From assembly GCA_964019055.1 (NCBI GenBank), contig OZ025211.1, forward strand, positions 7,690,400 to 7,754,399: 64,000 nucleotides of DNA. Direction: 5' to 3'. The translations under genes were made by a program, and so were the position numbers. Positions within the stretch are counted from its first letter, which is position 1. Every line of letters begins with the position of its first letter. Below, one piece after another: positions 15,001-25,735 of this stretch. Source of the stretch: Anthopleura xanthogrammica (Eukaryota > Cnidaria > Anthozoa > Actiniaria > Actiniidae). Under the pieces are notes generated by a model, which was not told the origin of the DNA, did no database searches, and worked only from the letters and a program-made list of their open reading frames with translations.

Positions 15001-17790
15001 GGGAATGTGAATGGAAGTAATTGTATACATGTATCATTCATGTAATAAAGCACAGATAGTTTCTATCAATAAATGTCAGGAATCACATTAATGCAGAAAT
15101 CATGCATTTTTATACAAAAACCTAAGAGAAAATGCATTCTGACAATTTGTTTGAGTCCCGTGACCCGAGAACTTCAAGCCCTGCCATTGCACTACACATA
15201 TATCTTGCTTACAAAAGAACGCAATCTAGATCCCATCAAATATGTTAGGGACCCCAATGTGCCCAGACACACTCCTAAAGAAATGTAGAAATGATAATTC
15301 AAACAAGGTTCTAGCAACTGGCAACTATCTGTAAGTCTAGATATTTGGTGGCCAAATTTCTATTTTCGGACACAATTCCTTATTTTTAAACATCAGGGTA
15401 GCTGTGGGGGGTGTGGTAGGGAAGACAGGGATTTAAAAGGGAAGTTGCCAGTTGGCAATTGCAACTATACTTTGACTATTTAGTACAGGACAACATTTTT
15501 AGCTGTGCTGGTGGCCAGTAATCAAATCTTGAGCACAAAGATATACACAAACATAACATAACATAACATAAGTGAAGTGCAATACCTCGCATAGCCTTAC
15601 ACTGCCCCTAACCTGCTGCTACTGATTTTATAGTTTCGGTATATGTTTTATTAGTGATAGTACGGGTCCGCAGTAATTGGCCTACCACGGCTGTTGCGGT
15701 TACCCTGCCTTACATTGTTCTTGTTGTGTTTTGTTGTTGTACATAATTAGTTATTTGGCGAAGCTAATAAAATATAAAATAAATAAAACAATATAGATTA
15801 TGATAGATACTTTCATTATATGCTTCTTCTTGTGTCATAGTGTGAACCAGGGTTATCAAAGTAGCAATTTACTTTACTGTGATTGTTAGCTTCGGATCGC
15901 CTCTATAGCATAAGCTGGAACTGTAGGTGCCGACAGACCCCTAAGCTTAAGTGCAATGTTTCCCCATTTCAGGCCAGGTGTCATTCCCTTGAGACTAAGA
16001 TTCTATTTGAGTTGTAAGGTTTCATATTCATGTGTCTTCTTATAAACAACTAATGAACAAAGAAATGACACTCTAGGGAATGACACTCTAGGGAATGACA
16101 TGAAGTCTGAAATAGGAAAACATTATGCCCAAGGTAAAGAGGTCTATAGCATAGAAAGAAGTGTTAAATGAAATGTTGAGATAAGTTGTCATCAAAACAT
16201 TACAATCAAACTGCATTATATATATAAAACATCTTGGGTGTAGTAAGTACAATGCAAAGTGAAATTGTACTGCTGATACTGCTGAGGGAGGTCAAGAAAT
16301 GTCATGCCAATAATCAATGGATACTCATTCATCCTGAAAACTATAGTATTTCAAAAGAACTACTCGATTCACTTGTGTTATAGTACAAATCAACTGGACT
16401 TGAAGTAGTATGAAATAAGTCAATCAAGTACTTGTTTTTACACAGGCATTGTAAAATAGTTCTCATTTACAATACTTGTTGAGCTTCTTACATTTGTTCA
16501 TTATAAAGTACTACTCTCATCATGTGATTTATAAGGGAAAAGCCTCATGGTGTAGTATATTGAAAATCTTTTATAATTTTTGACACCTATGTAATACATA
16601 ACAATATATGCTCTGAACAAAATAACATCATTAAAAAAATTCCAAACAAAAACAATGCTTATCAAAATCTGTTTCCATCTAAAAATTTGGTCAAACTAAA
16701 CCAAGAAAAACAATAGTGGTTGTATCTATTATCTTCTTCTAAAACTGTTCCATAAAAATAGTGGTTATAAGTTATATTCATCACAAGATTTAATCTGAAC
16801 TGACTTGGAGTTTTGGAATTTTAAATCATTTATTGTGTTGTTGTGCGATACTACGTAGTATATTGTGATTATTATATCCTTGATTGGGTAACATAAAAAC
16901 CCTAAGATCAATAGTTCACAGTATTATCGATTTCTTACAGATATACAGCCAAGTTCTTATAATCATCAACGGTATTCGTTATTAATACCTTGATCTTATA
17001 TTGTTGTCTAGAATAATTGATTCCTGGATCATATCAAATGTGTGCAATAATATTAGTACTGAACTTTAAGCTTATATTAAATCCAAAAGAAATCCTTTAT
17101 AACGAGTGATCGATGCCATGGTATGTTTAAAGGTTCAAATGTCGCAATAAGTCTACCATAAACTTAGAGAAAGCGAAGTTCAAGGATAAAAATAATGCCA
17201 ATGATCAAGAAAAACAATGAATGCTGATGAAAATATTTCTGGACTGTGTTGGTGCAGGTCAAACGTCTTTCCATGTTTCCGGGACGATCGTGGTAGTTTA
17301 ACTAAGCATCGTCTAATCTAGAGATACCCAATGCTAAGTAAGGTGAGTTATGATGCATTTTGAAGTAAATATACAGTAAGTAAATGGTCTAGAATTTAAT
17401 TTGCATCAACCTTTCAGATGCAGGGAAATTTGAGTCAAGTTGAAGTTCAGCGAAATGCCAATAATCTACGTTCAAAATCTCTCAAGCCCTTCAAGTACGG
17501 AGACTACAAACGCAGTTACACGATAGAATATTATTAAGGGTATTAACATACGCTGAAGGGAGATGACAATGATCAAAGTAAAGACCAAGATTAACAAGAA
17601 ATACCTTTTCGTTTTCATACCACAAGATGGCATGGTTTCTCGATAAGACTTTACAGTCAAATATACAATTGTTCAAAGCAGGCCTACTTTTAGCTACCGA
17701 TCGTCCGATTTTAGAAGACTCCGTTAGCAGCAATTTTCTCTCCTCAAATGGATGGGAATTAGGCCTAGAAGTAAGAATTGCCATCGCCAT
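29..17790 (-). CDS. SLMAP: SLMAP (sarcolemma-associated protein), FHA plus coiled coil; 3' end outside window
   Basis: Family role: tail-anchored STRIPAK subunit whose FHA domain binds phosphothreonine on Hippo kinases and brings PP2A to them. Exons, read right to left: 17605-17790 (ATG at 17790), 14822-14969, 14477-14540, 12703-12730, 12091-12144, 11445-11540, 10557-10628, 8946-9023, 8490-8552, 7200-7298, 6803-6877, 5598-5672, 4069-4126, 3494-3568, 776-859, 501-566, 29-91. All have GT-AG borders and compatible phases, giving at least 461 residues. FHA landmarks are present: GRS (29-31), SRNH (50-53), then SSNGTFVN in exon 2 and THGCII in exon 3. Exons 5-10 carry family landmarks such as [27 protein letters not shown] and LSEVE. 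From exon 5 onward the protein is heptad-rich coiled coil. The C-terminal membrane anchor would lie beyond position 1. The assignment is by remembered family sequence and is strong. Confidence 0.93.
126..486. repeat. Tandem duplication, two copies of about 185 bp
   Basis: Copy 1 is about 126-309 and copy 2 about 312-486, with the same order of words (ACAAAAGGTGTGA, GCAGGCAATGTTGC, TTGCCTGCAACATT, GTAAGAGTAAATAG). Each copy contains an internal inverted pair (GGCAATGTTGC against GCAACATTGC). It lies in the intron between the last two visible SLMAP exons and shows no coding signal. Confidence 0.85.
860..3493. other. SLMAP intron, no other feature recognised
   Basis: AT-rich intron between exons 776-859 and 3494-3568. 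Short ORFs on both strands lack splice context, homology or codon structure. Nothing else supported. Confidence 0.7.
4284..4529. mobile_element. MITE-like element with CAGGGTGGCA ends
   Basis: Begins CAGGGTGGCA and ends TGCCACCCTG, exact inverse complements, about 246 bp apart. The interior is noncoding and has repeated CACAAATCA and CACGCATCACA words. It sits in the intron upstream of exon 4069-4126. The superfamily is not clear. Confidence 0.55.
4980..5600. repeat. Intronic tandem array, period about 145-158 bp, abutting an SLMAP exon
   Basis: Four degenerate units share ACTCAAAGG[CT]GCAGTG, TACATGCCCTAG and TTTGCTATTTAT. Anchor words occur near 5105, 5250, 5402 and 5560. The last unit overlaps the 3' end of SLMAP exon 5598-5672, including its GTACGTAAGG donor. 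The other units carry a diverged version of that boundary. Confidence 0.7.
6482..6617. mobile_element. Foldback MITE, TA target duplication
   Basis: Inverted ends of about 33 bp (GACCTTTCCTGAATTCG at left, CGAATTC-type GGGAAAGGTC at right) flanked by TA on both sides, 136 bp in all. The short ORFs over it are only the foldback read on both strands. TA duplication fits a Tc1/mariner-type element. Confidence 0.65.
7392..7585. mobile_element. Foldback MITE in SLMAP intron
   Basis: The arms beginning TTACCACTG and ending CAGTGGTAA pair over about 80 bp, including CAACAGGGAAAT and its inverse. Flanking TA/TTA suggests a TA-type insertion. No coding content. Confidence 0.6.
9090..9430. repeat. Low-complexity ATTAAT/ATCGATTA tract
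   Basis: About 340 bp built from permutations of ATTGATTAAT and ATCATTAAT words, with many small palindromes. It looks like a degraded simple repeat in an SLMAP intron. Confidence 0.6.
9880..10010. mobile_element. MITE family A, copy 1
   Basis: Shares its order of motifs with copies at 29897-30030 and 32780-33245: a CCCTTGCA start, TGTGACGTCAAA, ACAAAAGAATTTCAAT, CCTGAGAATT, AGCTGCATTCC, and a TGCAAGGGGT end. The ends are inverted repeats. About 131 bp, no coding content. Confidence 0.7.
10017..10352 (+). mobile_element. Composite double-foldback element B, copy 1
   Basis: Two adjacent palindromes. The first spans about 10021-10207, with ATCATATCCATTTTGAAAT paired to TTTCAAAATGGAAATGAT. The second spans about 10211-10352, with GGTAATAGAACTGAGTG paired to its inverse. 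The same pair of foldbacks recurs in the opposite orientation at 29166-29447. Noncoding; copy 1 starts 7 bp after family A copy 1. Confidence 0.65.
11072..11248 (-). mobile_element. tRNA-derived SINE
   Basis: Read on the minus strand, the head resembles a tRNA: A-box-like TAGCTCAGTTGG near 11237, B-box-like GGTTTGATCC near 11190, then a tail unrelated to tRNA. The tRNA-like part is too diverged to fold as a functional tRNA, so it is called a SINE, not a tRNA gene. Confidence 0.65.
11638..11797. mobile_element. MITE family C, copy 1 (TACAGTGCAA ends)
   Basis: Ends are TACAGTGCAA and TTGCACTGTA. Subterminal arms around ATGACCACATTT and AAATGTGGTCAT pair over about 60 bp. A related copy is at 63481-63660. 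160 bp, inside an SLMAP intron. Confidence 0.7.
13011..13051 (-). CDS. SLMAP: Candidate alternative first coding exon of SLMAP (FHA-less isoform)
   Basis: On the minus strand an ATG at 13051 opens a short basic reading frame ([13 protein letters not shown] plus two bases) that ends at an AG|GTTAGG donor at 13011/13010. Its phase 2 end is the same as that of the FHA-ending exon 14477-14540, so either joins in frame to exon 12703-12730. No pyrimidine-rich acceptor precedes it, so it looks like a first exon. The product would start after the FHA domain and keep the coiled coil. Short SLMAP forms lacking FHA are known in vertebrates. The donor is not ideal, and no transcript evidence is available here. 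Confidence 0.5.
13052..13180 (-). promoter_or_regulatory. Possible internal SLMAP promoter
   Basis: Upstream of the alternative ATG, the minus strand shows two ATTGG motifs (inverted CCAAT boxes, near 13090 and 13105) around a CACGTG E-box near 13096. The clustering is suggestive, but these motifs are short and can occur by chance. Confidence 0.3.
14970..17604. other. SLMAP first intron; possible LINE/SINE 3' relic near 15,570-15,790
   Basis: Mostly featureless AT-rich DNA. A GC-richer block (15570-15730) followed by an A-rich, AATAAAATA-type tail to about 15790 looks like the truncated 3' end of a non-LTR element. This is a weak impression without a second copy in the window. A short ACATA repeat sits at about 15550-15571. 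Confidence 0.35.
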
Positions 17791-17960
17791 TTTTCACTAT
17801 AATTCATGTTGGACAGTACAACGACAAGACAACCACGGGAAGTAACACTCTACTGCGCAGCCGTACTCAATAACACCGGCCACATGTCACGTGATAATAC
17901 CAAGATACCCCCCACCGGAGGACGGTAAGTATTAGTTATTTTGACACCATGCGGTTTAGA
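17791..17960 (-). promoter_or_regulatory. Likely SLMAP 5' UTR and promoter region
   Basis: This is the sequence directly upstream of the SLMAP ATG. It contains a CACGTG motif near 17889 and is more GC-rich than the flanks. No clear TATA box is visible. The location is inferred from the start codon only. Confidence 0.35.
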
Positions 17961-19860
17961 GGAAAAGCGAAAGGGAGGATGATAAAATGATTTTTTTTCG
18001 AATGTACTTTAGAATATCGAAGTGAATATCAGATTTGAAACCACGTATGTACAGCGCACCAAGCTTTGAAGTTTTTTGGCACTACATTAGGTCGGAAAGC
18101 GATACCCATGGATTGTGCTTTGCATGTGACTGACAGTGTTTTGGCTACAGATCGATTTGGCAATAAAAAAAAACATTGGGCTGGATTATCGGCTGTAAAT
18201 CTTCAATTGGTTTTATGCATGTGGGTAGCGGAAAGAATTTGGTGAATTAATTTATTGCTATTAAGGTAACGAATATTAAAACAACAAACAACAAAAACTG
18301 GAACGGAAATGGGAATGAGAATCGAATGAGAATGAGAATGAAAGAGAATAAAATATGGTGCTGCCATAAAAAACCCGTACTTTTACAAGAGCATGATTAC
18401 GATGGAAAAGCATTCTTTAGTGAATAAACATACTGTTTGGCTAAACAGGAATCGGGCACACTATAAAGAATTCATCCAGCAAAAAACATTAACGTTTTAT
18501 ATCTATTTAAGTACCTTTAAAACGAAAAAGAACCCCAAGAATTTCTTTATTTTTTACATCATTTTATCATCAAAATTCTTCAATCGATTGGAACGTACCC
18601 TAGCGTGACTGCTTGATCCCTTTTTGCGATCCGGCGGACCAATTAGGTCAATAAAAAAACCTTTGCTTTCATGACAATTTACAAGAACGTACTTTTACTC
18701 CACTTGGTTTCTCATTATCTTCTTATATATTGCTATAATTTTTGTGCTACTGACTATGTACTGTACTGTCAAAGGGGCGTTTCCGGCCGTTTCCTAGAAC
18801 CCACGCGCGGTAATTAAGTGCCCAACCCCCACTCGTTTCTGCATGCCAAGGGCTATTCAATTTTAGGCTGAAGGAATTACTTGATGAGATTGTTACACCC
18901 TTGTCAAATCTCCAGTCACGATTGCTTATCATATTCGTGTGACAAAGTGCCATCGGATCGCTTACAATCTATTTGCTATAGTTGGGTACGTTTTGCACAA
19001 TTACTCCTTACAGGCAATACTAATTTAGTGTGCCAAACATGTCTCACATGAACACACTATAGCCAATCATTGCTTTCATACCACAAGGAACCTTCGTACT
19101 TTCATCACATTCTCTATGATATGTCGGTCGTCAAATGATTTCCATTATGGAGCAATCAAGAATAGCATCAACGTGTACCACCTTATTTGTTATCACGCAC
19201 ATAGATCTACCATCTGATCTGGTGCGTGTGGTAAATGCGCGCCCAAATAGAAGATATTTTATTGTGATGATCTTGCGTCGCAAGTAGAAGATGGACCACG
19301 TGTAAACATAGCTCAAAAACATGTTATCAAACAACAACAGTTAAACGTTTATCGTGCGTTTTGCTGAGGTAACCACGGCGCACTTAATTTGGAGCCTCGC
19401 TCAGTTGTGTGATCCCCCACCAAATTTTTCTTTTTATCATTATCTGTAATTTTTTTTTTAGTTTGTATATTTAAGGTGGAAGTTATTAAATAAATAAATA
19501 ACTCCAAAGAGTAGAAACCAACGGTTTTACAGGTTAAATGAAGCAATTTTGCCTCTAACGAAAAAATAAGTAAGTTATAAATACGATTGCATCATCCTTG
19601 GCTTAACCAATTTCCCTTCTCCAATCAGTTTATTTGTATACCAGACTGACCAGTTTTTCGAATTCACGCCGCCCGACGTGCGCCACCAAGGTCGACAGTT
19701 GCCCGCCCTGCGGCATGTTTCCTTGGTTACATCGATGGGTTAGAAGACTGCACAAACCGCATTCTTTCAGCAGCAGTTAATCGTTATTGTTTTGCAAAAA
19801 TTGAATACCCCGAGGCTATTAATAACGAACCTGTGGCCCTTCAGACATGGTCGAATTAAG
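17961..19860. other. Intergenic DNA, nothing recognised
   Basis: No ORF with splice context or protein-family motifs. A short degenerate GAATGA repeat lies near 18308-18345. Otherwise nothing supported. Confidence 0.6.
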
Positions 19861-19869
19861 ATATTAAAT

Positions 19870-20040
19870 TTGGAAGTGTTGATTTTTGTTGAGGTAGGAA
19901 AACCGGAGAATAACCCAGAAAAAACCCGATTAAGCAGGAGAAAACAAGCATGCAACTCTACTCACAGATGATGGCGGGTCCGAGGATTGAAAGCGCGACT
20001 ACAGCTGTGAGATCAGAGATAGCGCATTCGCAGAGCACAC
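19870..20040 (-). mobile_element. SINE family F, copy 1
   Basis: The minus strand carries the words GTGAGTAGAGTTGCATGC, TTTTCTCCTG and TTTTTTCTGGGTT, in the same order as copies at 57405-57530 and 58595-58745. The upstream head is a decayed tRNA-like region. Confidence 0.55.
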
Positions 20041-20045
20041 ACCAT

Positions 20046-20172
20046 CCGTGCGGTAGCCTCCTACACAGACGCTCTTAGGGTCGTCACGGAACGCTTCTCT
20101 CACCACGAGAAAAACGTTGCGTTAGGACGTGACGATCCTAATAAGGACGTCTGCAAAGGAGGCTGCCCGTGC
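20046..20172. mobile_element. Foldback element with GGTAGCCTCC arms
   Basis: CCGTGCGGTAGCCTCC at left pairs with GGAGGCTGCCCGTGCG at right, and internal arms (AGACGCTCTTAGGGTCGTCACG and its inverse) also match. About 127 bp, GC-rich compared with surroundings. Confidence 0.55.
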
Positions 20173-22250
20173 GCATGCTTCTCAATTGAATTTCCAATAA
20201 TTTTAGTTCGACTTCACTACCTACTTTTGGCGTTTAATGAGATCAACACTATGTAAATAATGTTTTACTATGACTCAGTAAGAATTTAATTTCACCTTGC
20301 GCGGTAATTTTTTCGCATTTTAGTAAAGTAGGAACACGTTTCTTTACTTAGTGAATTTCCAGAAGAAATGATACTCAAGAGAATGACCTTAGAAGCAGGA
20401 TCTGTTAGTCTTCTTTGCAACACCGTTACCACCAATATGCTACTTTTAATCAGGCGTGCCATTTTCTGAAGTTCAAGAACATTTACAAACTTATTAACAG
20501 ATTGCGCGCATTGAATTTACAAAAAGCTGAGCGGTATCCTTCCTGAAGTTAAGTGTTTTTTTTAAAAAGGATCTGATCTGGAAATGGCCGCGAGAAACAG
20601 CTGAACACTGGTATTTTTCTGAACCATTCATTTGTCTCGCATCTTACTAAAAAAAATTGCTTTCTCGTTATAAGGGCACAAAACTGTCATTGAGTGGTCT
20701 TCACAGCATTCAGAAGTTAAGTTTTTATCTAACTTTAATTTTTTTTACCCAGAAGTCAGTCATGTTTTGATTTACTAGCTTCCTGCAATCAATTTGAGAA
20801 ATAGCTAGATCGATATTCATTAAGACAACAGTCGATGATAAATCTCCTTTGGTGAGGATGTTTTTCTCCGGTTTCTCGTAGTTTCCTCCCAACACGCTTA
20901 TAATCTTCAATTCGATCTGTGACTGAGTTAACTATGCCCTGACTATCATCAGCCCAGAGGCTGTTTCAGGGTATCGATAAAATTTGAAGGTTTAGAAGGT
21001 TGATGCGAATGAAAACATTTTTGAAATCTCAGTCCGTGCTGTGTCCAAATTCTATTTCAGATACCTGACTTCTTCCAATAATAACTTGACGCAAGAAAAC
21101 AAAGAGCGAGGCTACAGGGAAAGTTGATGTTCAAGACAATGGGGGAAATAAATTTAATAACAGGAGCAGAAGCGTTGTCAGTAATAGAATGAGAAAGAAA
21201 GTAGGAAGGAAGAGAAACCATGCTGTAAATGGCTTTTCAATTCCATTCATCTTTTCTATTTATATATCCATCCCATTGCATTTAATATTCAATCTATTTT
21301 CGAAATTAGTTTCTTCCCAAATTCCGATCTTTAATCCTTTTACCTTGTTCATTGCTCATTTTTGCCTGACGGATGATTCGCAAACCAGGCAACCGCCTTT
21401 GGCTTGTATAGTATCTAAAATAACTAACCATATGCTTCATAAACCAAGACAAGACAAAACAAAACATCAAGGAAAAACCTAGAAAATATATACCGCTAAA
21501 ACCAAAAGGCCCTCCCGCGGAGAGTGATGCATGTAGGAGGAGTTGAATGACTGAAAAATGAGTGCAATTCATATTTACTTTTATTAGGGGAAAATCTATG
21601 TTTATGTCTCCAGTCTTCGCTTGCTCCAGGAAGTGATCACCAAAAAGTTCTACAATGATATATGACTAAAAAAAAAAAAAAAAAAAAAGAAGATATATGA
21701 CTGACTAAAATCAAAACTATTTTGAGAATTAATTTATGCAGTATAACGGTATTAGACAAAACTGAAGACGTCAGATTTACGTCGTCTTTTCTATTTTTAC
21801 TTGGAAATACGTTAGACACTGAGACACACACCATATTTCAGCTGAAATGACAGGCTTGAGGAAGCGAAAGAGTCTAGCCAATACGCAATATACCATTTCT
21901 AATTAAATTTGACCATGTCACTCGAAAAAAGGCAAAAAAAATCCACTCATGTGTAAACACTGCCGACCAAAAAAGTTCATGCTCAACTTGTAATGAAGAA
22001 CCTTAGATTTGCATACATACGTCTTTTTTTTTATCTCCACCTGTCTTTTTGAGCGTGTTTTTATCCATGTTTTCGAACCTATCACATAGTTACCCCGCTT
22101 TAGTCTATTCAATTGGGGATCATTTTTACGTCGATTATGGGACTATCTTACCCGTCTTCGCTTCAGAACAGACGTACTTAAACTCTTGTCTAAAATAGTC
22201 AGTTTTTGGTGTTAAATATTCATGAATCCGTTGATTATTTTGGTATAAAT
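20173..22250. other. Intergenic DNA with a poly-A run
   Basis: No supportable gene. Contains an A-run at about 21668-21689. Short ORFs here have no family features. Confidence 0.55.
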
Positions 22251-22254
22251 TAAA

Positions 22255-22275
22255 ATACGATATGTATATATAGTA
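22255..22275 (+). promoter_or_regulatory. Possible TATA element for the 22,594 gene
   Basis: A TATGTATATATAG stretch lies about 330 bp upstream of the ATG at 22594. TATA-like words are common in AT-rich DNA, so this is tentative. Confidence 0.2.
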
Positions 22276-22593
22276 TGTAGAGCAAAAAGAGGCGGCCCAT
22301 AGAAATTACAGTATTCCGAAATACGTTCGAACAACCGGGGATTCTAAGTACAGAAATTATTTACGTATTGGCTGTGAATACTGAGGTTATAATATCGAGG
22401 TATCACAAAAGGAGTGTTTGGTCGAAATAAGCGAAAACCAGCAGGATATTTCGAGGAAAACTGATTGTTTTCTGTGGGAGTTCGGTTTTGGTTCCTTCGC
22501 TACGTTGTACACCATGTACAGTTGAACTTGCTCCTCCGGCAAATCAACCTGCGTCTTGATTGCTCTCTTCAAAACTGAACAAAGAAACTGAGA

Positions 22594-23043
22594 ATGGCGA
22601 CGAGTGGAAGACGTATTGGATTATTTTCAAGGTCAGGACGAAAGGTTTCAAGAGAAGAAGAAAATTCAGTCGCAAAAACGCGGAAAATTTCCCGAGAAGA
22701 AATGTACGGTGCCTCTACATTGTATGAACCTTGTTCACAGACAGAAAATGTACGGAAAATCTCCCAGACGAGAAGCGCGGGAAATAACCAAATACACTAT
22801 GCTAATAATACAAATATTAACCAAAGACAGAGAAAAATATCTGTGTATTCAAGGCCAGATTATTTTGATAGCAATAGAGCGGACCATTTGATGGAAGAAA
22901 AAACAATCTATGATAAAGAATGGAAGGATTTTTTGAGCGATTGTGAACCGTTTATTCTTGGAGCGTTATTTTTCTTATTTATTACTGTGTCCTTATATAT
23001 TGTTTTTGTCGAGGGAGAGAGCTTATTTGGAAAAGAGAAGTGA
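22594..23043 (+). CDS. Tail-anchored protein with four RK[VI]S motifs, unknown function
   Basis: Single-exon frame of 149 residues with its own start, stop and an AATAAA shortly after the stop (about 23052). Residues 1-118 are basic and polar and carry R-K-[VI]-S four times: 16-19, 30-33, 54-57 and 80-83. R-K-x-S matches basophilic kinase sites (PKA/PKC type). Residues about 119-139 form one hydrophobic segment (FILGALFFLFITVSLYIVF), followed by ten residues, the topology of a tail-anchored or type II membrane protein. I recognise no family. The repeated kinase-type motif and the coherent membrane segment argue for a real gene rather than a chance frame. The orientation would place the RK[VI]S region in the cytosol if tail-anchored. 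Confidence 0.65.
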   Translation: MATSGRRIGLFSRSGRKVSREEENSVAKTRKISREEMYGASTLYEPCSQTENVRKISQTRSAGNNQIHYANNTNINQRQRKISVYSRPDYFDSNRADHLMEEKTIYDKEWKDFLSDCEPFILGALFFLFITVSLYIVFVEGESLFGKEK

Positions 23044-23051
23044 CATTTGTA

Positions 23052-23057
23052 AATAAA
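23052..23057 (+). terminator. Polyadenylation signal AATAAA for the 22,594 gene
   Basis: AATAAA begins about 9 bases after the TGA stop at 23041-23043; another AATAAA-like word lies near 23170. Confidence 0.4.
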
Positions 23058-23199
23058 TGGAACACCAAAAACCCAAAGTACGAGCGGACATAGATGCAAG
23101 ATGTAACTTAATCCAAGTTTTAATATCAATTGAAAACAGTTTATATTCATATCCAACCAAATCTATAGAAAATAAATTAGTATGAATTATTAAAGAACA

Positions 23200-23601
23200 G
23201 AAGAGAGAAGCTCGGGTTTTTATCTTCGATTACAGACAGTAATTCGCCAATTGAAAAAAAATTCTATTCACGTGAGATTGAGTTTAGATGGACAACGGAA
23301 GCGCAAATTCATGGCCAATATAATAGATTTAAACAGCGAAAGTGCCACATATATTGACAAGTTAATTCACTAGTCTCCTAAAGTTCTGACGACAGCAACT
23401 TCATTGTCTGTCAGGCGCCGACATTCCCCGGTAGACCAATAACTGTCCGCTATTAGTCTATCGTTGCAGCACGTTTATGAATAGCAAGGGCACTTTTTGT
23501 CGATTCCGGTTGAGATCCTAGCTTTTCTTATATACCACAAAGTGCTCTGCGCAGTAGTTCCTGGCAGACTAATACTGGTGCGCTAGTCTCAGCAATCGCT
23601 G

Positions 23602-23637
<36 letters not shown>

Positions 23638-24660
23638 ACATGAAGAATAAGCCGCGCTTTCATCGTTTCTAAGATTCTGTATTCACTATATATACCGCAG
23701 CGTTTTGCGCGGAGACTAACAGATGAAAATATCCCAAATAACTGGTCTGCGCTTTACTAGTGTTCTAGCATTCAGTATAAATAGCAAAGGCGCTTAACTT
23801 TCTCATCATTTCTGATCATGAACCGCAGCGCTCTGTGTAGAGATTATTGTAAAAGCAGAGGTATTGCGTTTTAACTCCTCTATTTAGCCTTTTATTTTCA
23901 TAAAGTGTTTAGAAAAACATTAAAGCTCTCAAAAATTTATTCTAATGATTTTGGCTATATTTAGAAGCATTACATTTTACTGTATTCGAAATATTGAGCT
24001 TTTTGCGCAAAGAGAAACGACTAACATGATCTTATTTACAATATAGAATACCCTTAAGGGTGATCTTCTAAAATAGAAGTATCTTATGCCATTTTATTTT
24101 TGATATACAATCACCCGATACAATTATTTGTACTATCTTATTTTCCATTAAGTTCGGATATTTCAATCAATTCATTATTTTGGCGCCAATATACTACTAG
24201 CCTTTTGTTTATGAGGAGAATATTGGGGCCTTTTTTCTATATCTGAAACTGTTTGCGTCATCCATTCATAATAATGGTCCATCACTTAATTTTCCCTGAT
24301 GCATGTTCCTCAATATTGTAAGTGAAGGTCAGTCACTAAGCAACAGAACAGTCATAATCGTGCCTGCCGGCGACAAATATCTGGAAGGAAGTCTCTGGAA
24401 GAAATACACTGAGCTGCACACAGAGAGTACTGAAGTAATCAATGACACCCTTTTCTAGCAATGGCACCAATTTCCTTGTACACTAAACAAAGGTGGTATC
24501 ATCAAGGGGTTTTAACAAACTACACAGGATAGGTTCAGTTGTGCATTAGTGACTTTGTGCTGTCGGTTGTCATGGAGATACTTTGCAAACAATAACCAAG
24601 GCGCTAAGTAGGTTAATTGGTAATAAACCACCAATACATTTAAGAAAGTAGTATAACAGG
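23200..24660. other. Intergenic DNA with a TA dinucleotide repeat
   Basis: A (TA)n microsatellite occupies about 23605-23635. No coding signal seen in the rest. Confidence 0.6.
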
Positions 24661-24670
24661 GTATGTTTTG

Positions 24671-24904
24671 AGGCGCGGAAATACGAGCAACAAAATCGTG
24701 CAACTTGTCGCGCAACAAGAATACGTTGCAAGTTGTAGAGAGAATGTTACTCGTATTACCACCCCGCGCACAACAAATTTTCATTGTTGCAGAGAGTAGG
24801 AAGAGCTTCTACTTCTGCAACAAAGTCGCGCAACAAAATTTTGTTGTCGTACAGGGTGTTAATGCGACAAATTTCATGATTTTGTTGCTCGTACTTCCGC
24901 GCCT
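24671..24904. mobile_element. MITE family E, copy 1 (GGCGCGGAA ends)
   Basis: Begins GGCGCGGAAATACGAGCAAC and ends GTTGCTCGTACTTCCGCGCC, an inverted pair. The interior is rich in GCAACAAAAT and GTTGCGCGAC words. A related copy lies at 56843-57012 inside KLHL12. About 234 bp, noncoding. Confidence 0.7.
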
Positions 24905-25735
24905 TTACCCACTGCAGCACATGAAAGATTTTATACTTTAGTGACGTTACGCTGTCATCATGGAAACAGTTTGCAACCAGGATGGATCTTACAATACAAG
25001 CTGACAATCCATCATGTAAAAACTACTAGAATCTGTACAACATAGGAGAGGTTTAATAGTTCAGTGACGTCAGGCTGTCGTCATGACAACTCGGATATCC
25101 TCGAAGGAATAAAATTCACATAAAGCGACAGCTAGCTAATTATAGCTAAATAGAAATAAAGATATATTATTGTGATTGTTAATAAATAGGACTAAAAAAG
25201 AAAAGAAAACGAATAAAAATGGTTTATAGTTTTCTGTGTCAGTTGCCATAATAAAAAATTATATTGAAAAATACTGCTGAAAAAAGCCAACGTTTTGCAA
25301 CTTGGTGAATACCCATTGGTTTTGTCTTTATTCAGGCGATATCCTTCTTTGTGGGTGCCTTTTTTATCTGCCACACAGTACAAAAATGATTTACAACTCA
25401 TGCTTTAATGTGTTTTGATATTGATTTTTTCTGATCTAGTTTATTCTAGAATTAATTTCATATTAACAGAAACGCTGCGATATAATCACTGTTAAGCAAA
25501 TAAAGATGAAAGTTGGGGAAAACAAATTACAATGTGTAAAGAGCAATTAATAAAAAAGCATGCTTGGTTAAAAAAATGGATTTTGAAAAACCATGCAGGA
25601 CAAATTGTTTGGTGGTTTTTCAATTAACACAACTGACTTAGCATTTTCTTATAGGCATTGATGAACTATTTTCCCTTTTTTTCGGCCTAGCTCTCTAATA
25701 AGTTATGCGTGGGGTATCTTCTGATCACATGCTAT

